Origin: Fidelibacterota bacterium
GTDB taxonomy: Bacteria; Pseudomonadota; Alphaproteobacteria; Rhodospirillales; Rhodospirillaceae
DNA: 64,000 bases
Direction: 5' to 3'
Assembly: GCA_947476275.1 (NCBI GenBank)
Contig: CANJPQ010000010.1
Location: forward strand, 62,001-126,000
Shown: positions 42,062 to 50,737 of the stretch, piece after piece
Numbering within the stretch: the first letter of the stretch is position 1
Layout of the letters: each line of letters opens with the position of its first letter
The notes under the pieces: generated by a model
Seen by the model: the letters and a program-made list of their open reading frames with translations, nothing else
Database searches by the model: none
Told to the model about the DNA's origin: nothing
Translations under genes and position numbers: made by a program

Positions 42062-42576
42062 GCGATCTCGCAAGCGATCCGCCGTTCTCATGGGGCTGGT
42101 CTTCTTTGCGCGCGAAGCCGGTGCGCTATGTCCGCGCCATCCTTGCGGTGTCGCTACGTCTGTTTATGGGGGTGTTCTTTTTCGCCGCCGGGGTGAACAA
42201 GCTCCGACAGGGATGGCCGTGGAGCGACCGCCTGCGCGAGGTGTTCGAGGACCATTTGCTGGAACTCGATCCTGAGGCTTTCGGTGCGATGTTTCTCGAT
42301 CACGTCGGCATCCCGTTCTATATGCCGATTGCCTGGGTGATCACGTTCGGTGAACTCGCAGCCGGCATCGGCCTGCTGCTTGGGCTCGCCAGCCGGTGGT
42401 TCGGCGTGCTGGCCTTCTGGCTGATCTTCATGATCGGCGTCGGCGGCTACTATGACGCGTCTCTTCTACCGCTTGGGTTGATGTGTGCGATCGTCATCGC
42501 CTCTCGATCCGGGCACTACCTCGGCCTCGACCGGCGCCTCGCCGCGCGCTATCCCGACAGCCGCTGGTTCCGCTAG
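42058..42576 (+). CDS. DoxX family membrane protein
   Basis: 172 residues, four membrane spans. The first carries the DoxX-like LRLFMGVFFFAAGVNKLRQGWPW, followed by a conserved loop, then ITFGELAAGIGLLLGLASRWFGVLAFWLIFMIGVGGYY and a last span. DoxX proteins are quinone- or thiol-redox-linked membrane subunits of varied function. The ATGA overlap with the preceding secreted Cys-containing protein suggests a two-protein unit. Confidence 0.85.
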   Translation: MSDLASDPPFSWGWSSLRAKPVRYVRAILAVSLRLFMGVFFFAAGVNKLRQGWPWSDRLREVFEDHLLELDPEAFGAMFLDHVGIPFYMPIAWVITFGELAAGIGLLLGLASRWFGVLAFWLIFMIGVGGYYDASLLPLGLMCAIVIASRSGHYLGLDRRLAARYPDSRWFR

Positions 42577-42802
42577 CTGCGATCGGGGTAGATTCGCGTG
42601 AACGGGACGGCGTCCAACTTTTTGCAGGGTTGGAACTGGGAGTTGGCGTGATGGGCGTTGCGGAAGGCGGGCTCGGCGCTCGCCAGAAAACTCCCGCAGA
42701 ATAGTGCGCATTCTCAACGGTTTAAGGCTAAGTGTGGGCGTTTTAACCTTGTTAACCTTTTGCCCTCAAGCTGCTTTCACCTCGCAGAAAGCAGGATGGG
42801 CC

Positions 42803-43042
42803 ATGGGAATTCAATTCGAGCAGATCACGCTCTCGCCGCACCGTTCGCTGAGCTTTATCGTCGACGACGTGACGCGCGCGCGCCGCGACAGCGCATTCAC
42901 GCCCCCGTCCGATGTCGAGGCGTGGCTGAACGTCCTGCACGACTGGTCGAACCCGCTGATCCACTCGGTGACCGGCCGCCAAGGCATCGAGCTGTGGCTC
43001 GAAGCCGTCGCCGCGGACGAGACCGTCTCCGACCCGCGCTAA
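42803..43042 (+). CDS. small hypothetical protein
   Basis: 79 residues from the ATG at 42803, which has AGGATGG just upstream; the frame is open further upstream but that part is less protein-like. Sequence is soluble, with SPHRSLSFIVDDVTRARRD, WLNVLHDWSNPLI and a C-terminal acidic end. No family recognised. It is in a 500-bp stretch between DoxX and the methyltransferase gene and shows GC-rich third positions, which supports it. Confidence 0.55.
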   Translation: MGIQFEQITLSPHRSLSFIVDDVTRARRDSAFTPPSDVEAWLNVLHDWSNPLIHSVTGRQGIELWLEAVAADETVSDPR

Positions 43043-43092
43043 CCTCCACGCGACAGCTTGCGGCCTTTGCGGCGTCATGCTTCTAACGAGGC

Positions 43093-43824
43093 ATGGTATC
43101 CGCACCCGCTCGCCACCCGTCATCGCTTGGCGTCATCAAGCTGCTGAAGCGCAAGACCGGCACGCTCAAGTACGTCCAGCAGGGCGGCAATCAGAGCGAA
43201 GCCGATCGCAACGGCGTCAGCCTTTCGGCGTATATCCACGCGCTCTACGGCTTGGCTATACAGATGCCCGCGCGCGATGTGCTGATGATCGGCTGCGGCG
43301 GCGGCACCCTCGCGACCATGCTGGCGCGGGCCGGCAAGCGCGTGACGGTGGTCGATATCGATCCAGCCTCCTTCAAGATCGCGCGCGCCCACTTCAAGCT
43401 GCCGCGCAGCGTGACGTGTCATGTGGCGGATGGTCTGGCCTTCCTGAAGACGACGCGCCGCCGGTTCGACCTGCTGATCGTCGATGCTTTTCTGGGCGAA
43501 GCCGTCCCAGAACAATTCACCGGCGATGATTTCTGCGCCGCCGCGCGCCGTGCTGTACGCACATCCGGGTCGCTCTTGTTCAACGTGTGTCTCGACGGTC
43601 GCCGGGACCGAACCGCCGACAAGCTTGCCGCGCGGCTGGCGCGCAACGGCTGGCCGGTGCGACTGGTCGACCAGCGCGGCGAGAGCGAACGCAACGCAAT
43701 CGTCGCGGCCGGGCAGGTGCGAGCTCTGCGCGCGCCGCGGCCGCTGATCGTGCCGGATGCGGACGCGGACCGTGTCGCGCGCGAAACGCGCACGTTTCAA
43801 TTCCGCCGGCGGCGCGCAGCGTGA
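43093..43824 (+). CDS. spermidine-synthase-like SAM methyltransferase-fold protein
   Basis: 243 residues. Rossmann motif I VLMIGCGGGTLATML (64-78), V-D-I-D at the end of strand 2, then FDLLIVDAFLGEAVPEQF with D131, the spermidine-synthase-type D-A-F segment. It lacks the N-terminal beta domain of true polyamine synthases, so it belongs to the fused/fused-like spermidine synthase family of unknown reaction. The C-terminus is Arg-rich. The stop codon overlaps the GTG start of the TPR glycosyltransferase, an arrangement implying coupled translation. Confidence 0.8.
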   Translation: MVSAPARHPSSLGVIKLLKRKTGTLKYVQQGGNQSEADRNGVSLSAYIHALYGLAIQMPARDVLMIGCGGGTLATMLARAGKRVTVVDIDPASFKIARAHFKLPRSVTCHVADGLAFLKTTRRRFDLLIVDAFLGEAVPEQFTGDDFCAAARRAVRTSGSLLFNVCLDGRRDRTADKLAARLARNGWPVRLVDQRGESERNAIVAAGQVRALRAPRPLIVPDADADRVARETRTFQFRRRRAA

Positions 43825-45878
43825 GCGATCGTCTGCATCAAGCCGTGGCAGCGCTGGAGGCCGGCAATCTCGCCGCAGCCGAACAGCTTGTCCGCACGGT
43901 CTTGAAGCAGGCGCCGGAGGACTTCAACGCGCTTCATATCCTCGGCATTGCCCTGCTGCGAAGCGGCAGGCCCGGCGACGCGATCGCGCCGTTGCGCAAA
44001 GCGATCCGCGGTTTTGATCGCGCGGCCCCGGTCCATCACCATCTCGGCTTGGCGCTGGCGCAGTATGGGCGGACCGATCAGGCGGTCGCCGCCTTCGCCC
44101 GCGCGACGGAACTCGATCCCGCGGTTGCCGACTTCTGGAAGAACCTCGCCACCGCCCAACTCGCCACGCGGCGCTTCGATGACGCATTGCTGAGCCTCGA
44201 CCGGGCGACCGGCCTGGCTCCCGTGGAACCGGCCCAAGACATGGTGCGCGGCGATGCCCTGACAGCGCTCGGGCAATACGATGCTGCCATTGCTGCATTC
44301 ACACGCGCCGCTGCGAGCCCGGCGCTCTCTCGCGATGCGCTGCGCCATCGCGGGGTCGCGCGCCATATGGCCGGGCACTTTGTCGATGCGATTGCCGATT
44401 TCGACGCTGTCTTGCGTCAGGATGCCAGCGATGCCGAATTGCATTTCAATCGCGGACAAGCGCTGCTGGCGCTATCGCGTTTCGACGAAGCGACCGACGC
44501 GTATGAGCGGGCGCTAACGCTCAATGCTGATCTCACCGCCGCCGCGGTCAATCTGGCAGATATCCGCCTGCGCCACGCCGATTGGTCTGGCTACACGGCC
44601 GACGCGCAGCGTCTTGCGTCGCTGGCTGCTGCCGGGAAGCCGGTGCAGACCTATCTGCTCGCCAATCTCTCGGAGAATCCGGTCGCAATCCTTTCGGCGG
44701 CGCGCAGCTTTGCCGCTGCGCAATTTCCCACCGTGCCGCCCGCGCCGAAGCGGTATCCACGCCGCGCGCAGTTGCGTGTCGCCTACGTCGGCGGCGATTT
44801 CCACGACCATCCGGTCGGTGCGCTGCTCGCGGACGTGATCGCGCACCACGACCGCGCGCGGGTGAAAGTGGTTGGCGTATCGCACGGACCCGACGACGGC
44901 AGTGCCGCGCGCGCAAAGCTGCTGGCGGCGTGCGACGATGTGCTCGACGGTCGCACCATGACCGATGCGCAGATTGCCGCTTGGATGCGTGCGCAAGAGA
45001 TCGATATCGCGGTCGATGTCAGCGCCTTCACGCTGCTTGCGCGGCAGGGAATTCTCGCCCTGCGGCCGGCACCGGTGCAGGTCGCCTACCTTGCCCACCC
45101 CGGCTCCAGCGGCGCGGCATACCTCGACTATTTCATCACCGATCGGTTCATTACCCCGCCCGGCTTCGAGCGGCATTTCTCCGAACGTATCGTGCGTTTG
45201 CCGGACACCGTGTTTCCGCCCGATCCACGCGCGGCGCTGCCGGCATCGCCCGATCGGGCGCAGTGGGGATTGCCGGCGCGTGGCACGGTGTTCTGCAGCT
45301 TCAATACCATGAGCAAAATCTCGCCCGTGGTCTTCGCCGTCTGGATGCGCATCCTGGCCGGCGTGGCGGGCAGCGTGTTGTGGGTGCGCGCGGAAGGCGA
45401 ACGCACCCGCGCCAATCTCCAGGCCGCGGCGGTGCAGTCTGGCATCGACCCGGCGCGGGTGATCTTTGCCGAACGCGCGCCGATGGACGTGCATCTCGCC
45501 CGCCATGCTTGCGCCGATCTGTTCTTGGATACGTTTCCCTACAGCGCAGGCTCGACGGCGGCGGCGGCGATCGCGGCCGGCCTGCCGGTGCTCACGTGTG
45601 CCGGCAAGACCTATGTCTCGCGCATGTGCGGAAGCATCGTCACGTCAGCGGGACTTCCTGACCTCGTGACCCCATCGCTTGCTGCGTATCAAGATTTGGC
45701 GATCCGGCTCGGCAACGATCCCGCAGCGCTGCACGCCCTTCGCGCGCGCCTCGCAGAAAATCGCGCGGCCGCACCGTTCTTCGACGTGACCCGCCTCTGC
45801 CGTCAACTCGAGCGTGCGTTCGAGATCGTCGCGCACGATCCGCCGTCCGGGTCGAAGCCCATCGACGTCCCTGCCTAG
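43821..45878 (+). CDS. TPR-containing O-GlcNAc-transferase-like (GT41) glycosyltransferase
   Basis: 685 residues from a GTG in the GTGA overlap. About 1-290 are TPR units (EAGNLAAAEQLVRTVLKQAPEDFNALHILGIALL and repeats). The catalytic half has YVGGDFHDHPVG with the conserved His, VAYLAHPGSSG in place of the usual GYPGTTG, FCSFNTMSKISP keeping the UDP-binding Lys, and LFLDTFPYSAGSTAAAAIAAGLPVLT. These features match bacterial OGT/SPINDLY homologues, which glycosylate proteins such as flagellins or adhesins with a UDP-sugar, in the cytosol. The acceptor is unknown. The overlapping methyltransferase-like gene might modify the same target. Confidence 0.9.
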   Translation: MSDRLHQAVAALEAGNLAAAEQLVRTVLKQAPEDFNALHILGIALLRSGRPGDAIAPLRKAIRGFDRAAPVHHHLGLALAQYGRTDQAVAAFARATELDPAVADFWKNLATAQLATRRFDDALLSLDRATGLAPVEPAQDMVRGDALTALGQYDAAIAAFTRAAASPALSRDALRHRGVARHMAGHFVDAIADFDAVLRQDASDAELHFNRGQALLALSRFDEATDAYERALTLNADLTAAAVNLADIRLRHADWSGYTADAQRLASLAAAGKPVQTYLLANLSENPVAILSAARSFAAAQFPTVPPAPKRYPRRAQLRVAYVGGDFHDHPVGALLADVIAHHDRARVKVVGVSHGPDDGSAARAKLLAACDDVLDGRTMTDAQIAAWMRAQEIDIAVDVSAFTLLARQGILALRPAPVQVAYLAHPGSSGAAYLDYFITDRFITPPGFERHFSERIVRLPDTVFPPDPRAALPASPDRAQWGLPARGTVFCSFNTMSKISPVVFAVWMRILAGVAGSVLWVRAEGERTRANLQAAAVQSGIDPARVIFAERAPMDVHLARHACADLFLDTFPYSAGSTAAAAIAAGLPVLTCAGKTYVSRMCGSIVTSAGLPDLVTPSLAAYQDLAIRLGNDPAALHALRARLAENRAAAPFFDVTRLCRQLERAFEIVAHDPPSGSKPIDVPA

Positions 45879-45888
45879 GAGACTCGCC

Positions 45889-46707
45889 ATGCGCGATATT
45901 GCCGACAAAGTTGCTTTCATCACCGGCGGTGCCAGCGGGATCGGGCTCGGCATGGCGCAAGCTTTCGTCGGTGCCGGCATGCGGGTGGTGTTGGCGGACG
46001 TCGATATCGCGGGTGCGCACAAGGCCGCCGCCGACCTCACATCCGAAGGTGCAAGCGCCCATGCAGTCGCGCTTGACGTGATCGACCCCGCGGCGTGGGC
46101 GCGGGCGGCGGCGGAAGCGGAGTCTGCTTTCGGGCCGGTCGATGTGTTTTGCAACAATGCCGGTGTTGGCGGCACCGCAAAGCCAGTGGCGGAAATTCCG
46201 CTCGAGGAATGGCGGTGGGTCACGGAGATCGACTACTACGGCGCGGTTCATGGGCTGCAATGTTTCGTGCCGCGCCTGAAGGCGAAAGGCGCCGGCCATA
46301 TCGTCAACACCGCGTCCATCGGTGGCGTATCGCCGACCAAGTTCCTGGCCGACTACATCGCTGCGAAGTTCGCAGTCGTGGGATTGTCGGGGTGCCTGCG
46401 CGCGGAACTGGAAGAACACAACATCGGCGTCTCGGCCCTGTGCGCCGGCTCGGTCAGGACAAATCTCGGCGATAACAGCGTACGCCAGCGTCCCGCCCGG
46501 GCGCGATTTGCCGCCGACCGGGCGGCCATGATCAAGGATTTGAAATGGCGATACATCGAGCCCCTCGACGTCGGCCGTATTGTGCTGCGCGGCATCCGCG
46601 AGAACTGGCCGTTCATCTTCACCCATCCCGAGGATCGTGCCCTGCTTGAAAAACGTCATGCCGAGATGATGGCGGTGTTCGACGCGCTCGGCGAAGAAGT
46701 CAAATAG
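45889..46707 (+). CDS. short-chain dehydrogenase/reductase
   Basis: 272 residues, classical SDR. Cofactor loop FITGGASGIGLG (10-21), NNAGV (89-93), catalytic S143 in NTASIGG and Y156-x-x-x-K160 in DYIAAK. The D-V-D after strand 2 (ADVDI) indicates NAD(H) preference. AGGAG lies eight bases before the ATG, 10 bp after the OGT stop. Probably a cytosolic alcohol or keto-steroid/lipid oxidoreductase; context does not reveal the substrate. Confidence 0.92.
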   Translation: MRDIADKVAFITGGASGIGLGMAQAFVGAGMRVVLADVDIAGAHKAAADLTSEGASAHAVALDVIDPAAWARAAAEAESAFGPVDVFCNNAGVGGTAKPVAEIPLEEWRWVTEIDYYGAVHGLQCFVPRLKAKGAGHIVNTASIGGVSPTKFLADYIAAKFAVVGLSGCLRAELEEHNIGVSALCAGSVRTNLGDNSVRQRPARARFAADRAAMIKDLKWRYIEPLDVGRIVLRGIRENWPFIFTHPEDRALLEKRHAEMMAVFDALGEEVK

Positions 46708-46796
46708 CGGGCTTGTCGGTGCGCCTGCGGCCTTCGCGCCCTCGGTGAATCGTGGCACTCTGACCGCACCGAACGTCATGTCCGGGGAGGACTGCC

Positions 46797-48350
46797 ATGG
46801 CCGACTATTCCGACGATCCGCGTCGCCGGCTGAGCAAGCGCACGCTGCTGCGTGGCGTGGGCGCCGCGGGGCTCATCGGCCTCGGCGGAAATGCGGCCTG
46901 GGCAGCCGGCACGTATGCCGTGCCGGAATACAGCGTCGATCCGAACACGACTTTCGACGTGATCGTTATCGGCGCCGGCACGGCGGGTATGCCCCTGGCG
47001 CTGTGGGCGTCGACCCGCGGCAAGGTCCTGGTGATTGAGCGCGGCCCCGACGTCGGCGGCACGCTGTTCCTGTCCGGCGGCATGATGAGTGCAGCGGGCA
47101 CGAACCTCCAGAAGCGTATGGGCATCAAGGACAGCCCGGACATGCACTACAGCGACACGATGCGCATGGGCCACGGCAAGGCGATGCCGGACGTGACGCG
47201 TCTGTATGTCGACAACGCGGCCGATACGATCAACTGGCTCGAAGACATCGGCATGAAGTATCCGGAGGGTCAGCCTCTGCTCGGCGTGCATGCGGAGTTC
47301 CCGACGCGGCGTTATCATGGCGGCGCACGGGGTGGACTTTCGATCCTCGAAGCCTTGAAGCCGGGCTTCGCAAAGGCGGAAGCAGCCGGCAAGATTCGTG
47401 TTTTGCTGCGCACCGGTGCGGTGGAACTGGTGAAGGACCGGGATGGCGCCGTCACCGGCGTCATCGCCATCGACGAACGCGGCGTGCGCACCCACTACAA
47501 GGGCCGCAACATCGTGCTCACGGCCGGCGGAACCATGCGCAACCCGGTGGTGTTCGCGAAGTATCACAAGACCGGCCTCTACGGTCGCACGGCCTATGAG
47601 TATAGCCAGGGGCAAGGCATCGAGATGGGCGTGGCCGCGGGCGGCCATGTCAGCGGCGGCGATCTCTACATTGCCCATCGCGGCGCCATCCTGACCGACC
47701 GCAACTGGCCGTCGCCGGATTTCGCGCGCGCGGCGATGGATTCCCGCCGTCGTCAGCCGTGGGAAATCGAAGTGAATGCCAACGGCCAGCGCTATGTCGC
47801 AGAAGACGCGGACATCGACACGCTGGAACGCGCCATGACCGACCAGCCCGGAATGGGGGCGTGGCTGCTGTGGGATCAGGAGATCTACGACAAGGCGCCG
47901 CCGCTCATCAGCCGCTTGACGAAGGAACAGCAGATGTCTGCGTTCACCACCGGCCATCCCATGTTCGCGCGCGCCGATTCGCTCGAAGAACTTGCGCGTC
48001 GCATGAACTTGCCGCCCGCGAAACTTGCGCAAACCGTGAAGGACTACAACGCGGGCGTCGCAGCCAAGTCCGACACGTTTGGCCGCAAGCACATGCCAAT
48101 GGTTATCGCCAAGGCGCCGTACTACATCGTCGAGACGCGCGGCACGGGCGTGTTCAGCCATGCCGGCCTGGATGTCGATGGCCAACTGCGCGTGGTGACG
48201 CCTGAGAAGAAGCCGATCAAGAATCTCTACGCCGCGGGCGAAGTGATCGGCGGCTGGCAGTGCGCCGGTGACGTGGTTGTGAACGGCTGCATGGTCACCC
48301 CGGCCGTCACGTTCGGTCGGCTGCTCGGCCAGAAGATGCTCAAGATCTGA
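46797..48350 (+). CDS. Tat-like exported FAD flavoprotein (fumarate reductase/3-ketosteroid dehydrogenase family)
   Basis: 517 residues. N-terminus RRRLSKRTLLRGVGAAGLIG and then AAWAAG look like a twin-arginine signal (KR or RR variant) with a cleavage site. The FAD-binding motif DVIVIGAGTAGMPLALWA is at about 54-71, and the C-terminal NLYAAGEVIGG (second FAD contact) is that of FAD_binding_2 enzymes such as flavocytochrome c fumarate reductase, urocanate reductase and 3-ketosteroid dehydrogenase. No covalent heme or FMN site seen. It may accept or donate electrons through periplasmic carriers, such as the cytochrome encoded at 50738. Confidence 0.85.
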   Translation: MADYSDDPRRRLSKRTLLRGVGAAGLIGLGGNAAWAAGTYAVPEYSVDPNTTFDVIVIGAGTAGMPLALWASTRGKVLVIERGPDVGGTLFLSGGMMSAAGTNLQKRMGIKDSPDMHYSDTMRMGHGKAMPDVTRLYVDNAADTINWLEDIGMKYPEGQPLLGVHAEFPTRRYHGGARGGLSILEALKPGFAKAEAAGKIRVLLRTGAVELVKDRDGAVTGVIAIDERGVRTHYKGRNIVLTAGGTMRNPVVFAKYHKTGLYGRTAYEYSQGQGIEMGVAAGGHVSGGDLYIAHRGAILTDRNWPSPDFARAAMDSRRRQPWEIEVNANGQRYVAEDADIDTLERAMTDQPGMGAWLLWDQEIYDKAPPLISRLTKEQQMSAFTTGHPMFARADSLEELARRMNLPPAKLAQTVKDYNAGVAAKSDTFGRKHMPMVIAKAPYYIVETRGTGVFSHAGLDVDGQLRVVTPEKKPIKNLYAAGEVIGGWQCAGDVVVNGCMVTPAVTFGRLLGQKMLKI

Positions 48351-48355
48351 CGCTG

Positions 48356-49063
48356 CTAACTCGCGCGGAGAATCACGTTCGGCGGCGTAATGCCGGCTAT
48401 TTTGTACCCCTGGTCGCGCAGGAACGCCAAGCTGGGTGAGCCGAAAAGATTGTTCACGTCGAGGGCGTTCTCCTCGATCACGATCACCCGCGGCCGGAAG
48501 CGCGTCCAATCGTTTGACTGCAACGCGACGAACTCGTGGCCTTCGAGGTCGATCGAGATGTAGTCAATCGCCGTGCCGGTCGGCAAGAGCTCCGAGAATA
48601 CGCGATTCAGCGAGACGAGCGGAATCTCGAGAGGCTCTTCGAAGTCGGGGCCGAAGTCACTGCGGGCGAACCCAACGCGGCTGCTGGCCTGATTGAGTTT
48701 GGACTCCGCCCAGTATCCATTGCCGTCCATGCCGACCGCGGCGCCGACGAAGATATCGCGCGGTCGTATCGCGCGATGCTGTGCCTGCAAAATTGGATTT
48801 GGCTCCACACAGATTCCGCGCCAGCCGTATTGATAGAACAGATAGGTGTTCGAGCCGTAGCGGCTGTCATAGGCACCGAAATCGGCATAGAAACCGATCT
48901 TTCCGGCGCGCAATTCGGCTTTGAACAGTTCGCGGACGATCAGGTCCTCGCCCTGCATCCCGTAGCACACGTTCACCAGAGGGACATCGTCCGTGGCTAT
49001 AGCAAAATGCGTATTGAGCATACGCGGCCCGCGGAACAGTTCCGTTTGATCGCTTTCGGTCAT
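48356..49063 (-). CDS. FkbM family methyltransferase
   Basis: 235 residues. Seen: EDLIVRELF, the motif I region GFYADFGAYDSRYGSNTYLFYQYGWRG (here FGAYD rather than the more common VGANxG), CVEPNP, and the FkbM hallmark IDYISIDLEGHEFVAL (about 168-183). The YADFGA and D-x-x-x-SNT pattern fits FkbM members acting on sugars. Encoded alone and convergent to the flavoprotein gene, 5 bp between stops. Second of three FkbM domains in this window. Confidence 0.83.
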   Translation of the reverse strand: MTESDQTELFRGPRMLNTHFAIATDDVPLVNVCYGMQGEDLIVRELFKAELRAGKIGFYADFGAYDSRYGSNTYLFYQYGWRGICVEPNPILQAQHRAIRPRDIFVGAAVGMDGNGYWAESKLNQASSRVGFARSDFGPDFEEPLEIPLVSLNRVFSELLPTGTAIDYISIDLEGHEFVALQSNDWTRFRPRVIVIEENALDVNNLFGSPSLAFLRDQGYKIAGITPPNVILRAS

Positions 49064-49217
49064 GAGACGAGAACGCTTTACTGACAGGCGGATGAGAAGG
49101 CGACATTAGATCACGCTCGGCCTCCGGGCCACCGCGCCGATTCCGTCATGACTCTCCAACAGGCCATGCTAACGTTTACGCACCGTTCCACGGCTGTGAA
49201 TGCAGGGGAGTTCTGTG

Positions 49218-50669
49218 ATGGCTCACTCAAAACCGCGCCTAACCAATCGTCGCAACGCGCTTCGGGATCTCACTGGGCTCGGGGCCATTGCCGGAATGCT
49301 GCCCTTGCTCGGGCGGTTCGCGGATGGGCAGTCGCCCATGAGCTTGATTCCCGCAGCCTTTGCCCAGGGCGCCCCCGGCGTGGGCGCGAGCGCTGGCAAT
49401 CTTGCGTTCATTCTCGGCGCCAAAACCGCCGCTGTGCCGATGGCGGAGTGGGAGCCGAAGTCCGCCGATTCTGCCTCCGAGGTCGGCCGCTTCCGCATCG
49501 CACAGGGTGAAGAGCCGGTCGCCAAGGCCCCGCCGGATGCCTCGCGCTACACGGCCAAAGCCTATGACTTCCCCGGCGGCACCTTGCGTGTGCTGACCTG
49601 GAAGAAGGGCGTCCCGGTGGTTCATCAGATCACCTACGAGGCCGAGATCATGGTGCTTGAAGGCGCCGTCACCTTGTCGCCGTCCTACGGAATCGACGGC
49701 CCGACGGCGATGCTCAAGAAGGGCGACGCGCTGTTCATGCCCTCCGGCACGCTGCGCAACATGAAGACCACCAGCGATACCGTCATCCTGCAGGCTTTCG
49801 TCGCCTCTACGGCCGACAAGCCGAAAGGGTCCATCGTTTACGGCAAGGACCTCAAAGAGGCCCTGACGGTGAACTGGATGGATAACGGCAAGCCGATGAC
49901 GGCGAACAGCGCAAAGGATGCTGCCAAGGCGCCGAAGAATGCCGCGCGCTTTACCGTCAAGCGCTATGCCTTCGACGGCAATTCAATGCGTTGGGCAAAG
50001 CTCGTCAAAGGCGGCACCACCAATACCGTCACGACCGGACGGACCGATGTTCTCATCTACATTTCCAAGGGCCGCATGCGCCGCACCGAGGGTAACGAGA
50101 CTATGGAAGTGGTCGCCGGTGATACCGTGCGCGAGATCCTGGGAAACCCCGGTCACTGGGAAATCCTGGAAGACTCAGAATTCATCGCCACCGACGCACC
50201 GCTGCGCGCCAATCCCTATAGCGCGCTCATCGCGACCACGCCCGGCACGAAGTTGATGACGATGATCAACGACCAGAACGGGCGCAGCACCTACGGCTTG
50301 GCTGACGTGCCGATGAAGAAAGTGAGCGAGACGGAATCCATCAGCGAAAAGCAGCCAGGCCTGCATTGGCGTGTCGGACCGCGGAAGGCGATCACCCCTT
50401 ACACGCGCACGCACAAGGCCTACCAGAGCAACACCGGGCCTTACGAACAGCATGTGGGTGGCGCACCGCACTTCACCGGGTGCATGAGCGGCAACGTGGA
50501 AACTACGGCGCAGGACGGGATGGTCTTGCGCCGCAACGCCGGCGATTTCTGCTTCATCACGCCGGGCGCGCTGCACCACAGCAGTTTCCGCAGTCCGGTC
50601 GAGGCGGTCTACTTCAACCTCTATGTGCCCGGCACCGACAAGGACACCGCGGGGCTCAAGGTCAAATGA
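49218..50669 (+). CDS. double cupin protein with Tat-like signal
   Basis: 483 residues. N-terminus LTNRRNALRDLTGLGAIAG, then AAFAQG, fits a twin-arginine signal of the long bacterial type. Two cupin-like beta barrels follow: the first around WKKGVPVVHQITYEAEIMVLEGAVTL and GDALFMPSGTLRN, the second around TDVLIYISKGRMRR and GDTVREILGNPGHWEI; a third partial repeat near GDFCFITPGALHH is possible. Metal-binding His-rich motifs are incomplete. GGGAG lies before the ATG at 49218. It is followed by the cytochrome c/TolB gene after 68 bp, so the two exported proteins may function together. Confidence 0.75.
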   Translation: MAHSKPRLTNRRNALRDLTGLGAIAGMLPLLGRFADGQSPMSLIPAAFAQGAPGVGASAGNLAFILGAKTAAVPMAEWEPKSADSASEVGRFRIAQGEEPVAKAPPDASRYTAKAYDFPGGTLRVLTWKKGVPVVHQITYEAEIMVLEGAVTLSPSYGIDGPTAMLKKGDALFMPSGTLRNMKTTSDTVILQAFVASTADKPKGSIVYGKDLKEALTVNWMDNGKPMTANSAKDAAKAPKNAARFTVKRYAFDGNSMRWAKLVKGGTTNTVTTGRTDVLIYISKGRMRRTEGNETMEVVAGDTVREILGNPGHWEILEDSEFIATDAPLRANPYSALIATTPGTKLMTMINDQNGRSTYGLADVPMKKVSETESISEKQPGLHWRVGPRKAITPYTRTHKAYQSNTGPYEQHVGGAPHFTGCMSGNVETTAQDGMVLRRNAGDFCFITPGALHHSSFRSPVEAVYFNLYVPGTDKDTAGLKVK

Positions 50670-50737
50670 GGGCAGCGCCGCGGTGGTCTTGTCGGCCACC
50701 GCGGCCACCCTCTCGTTCGCGCAAGACGGGGGGCTGG

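Noticed and set aside
46776-48509. 577-codon minus-strand open frame opposite the flavoprotein gene
   Set aside because: His/Arg-rich shadow; the plus-strand frame has FAD motifs and a signal sequence.
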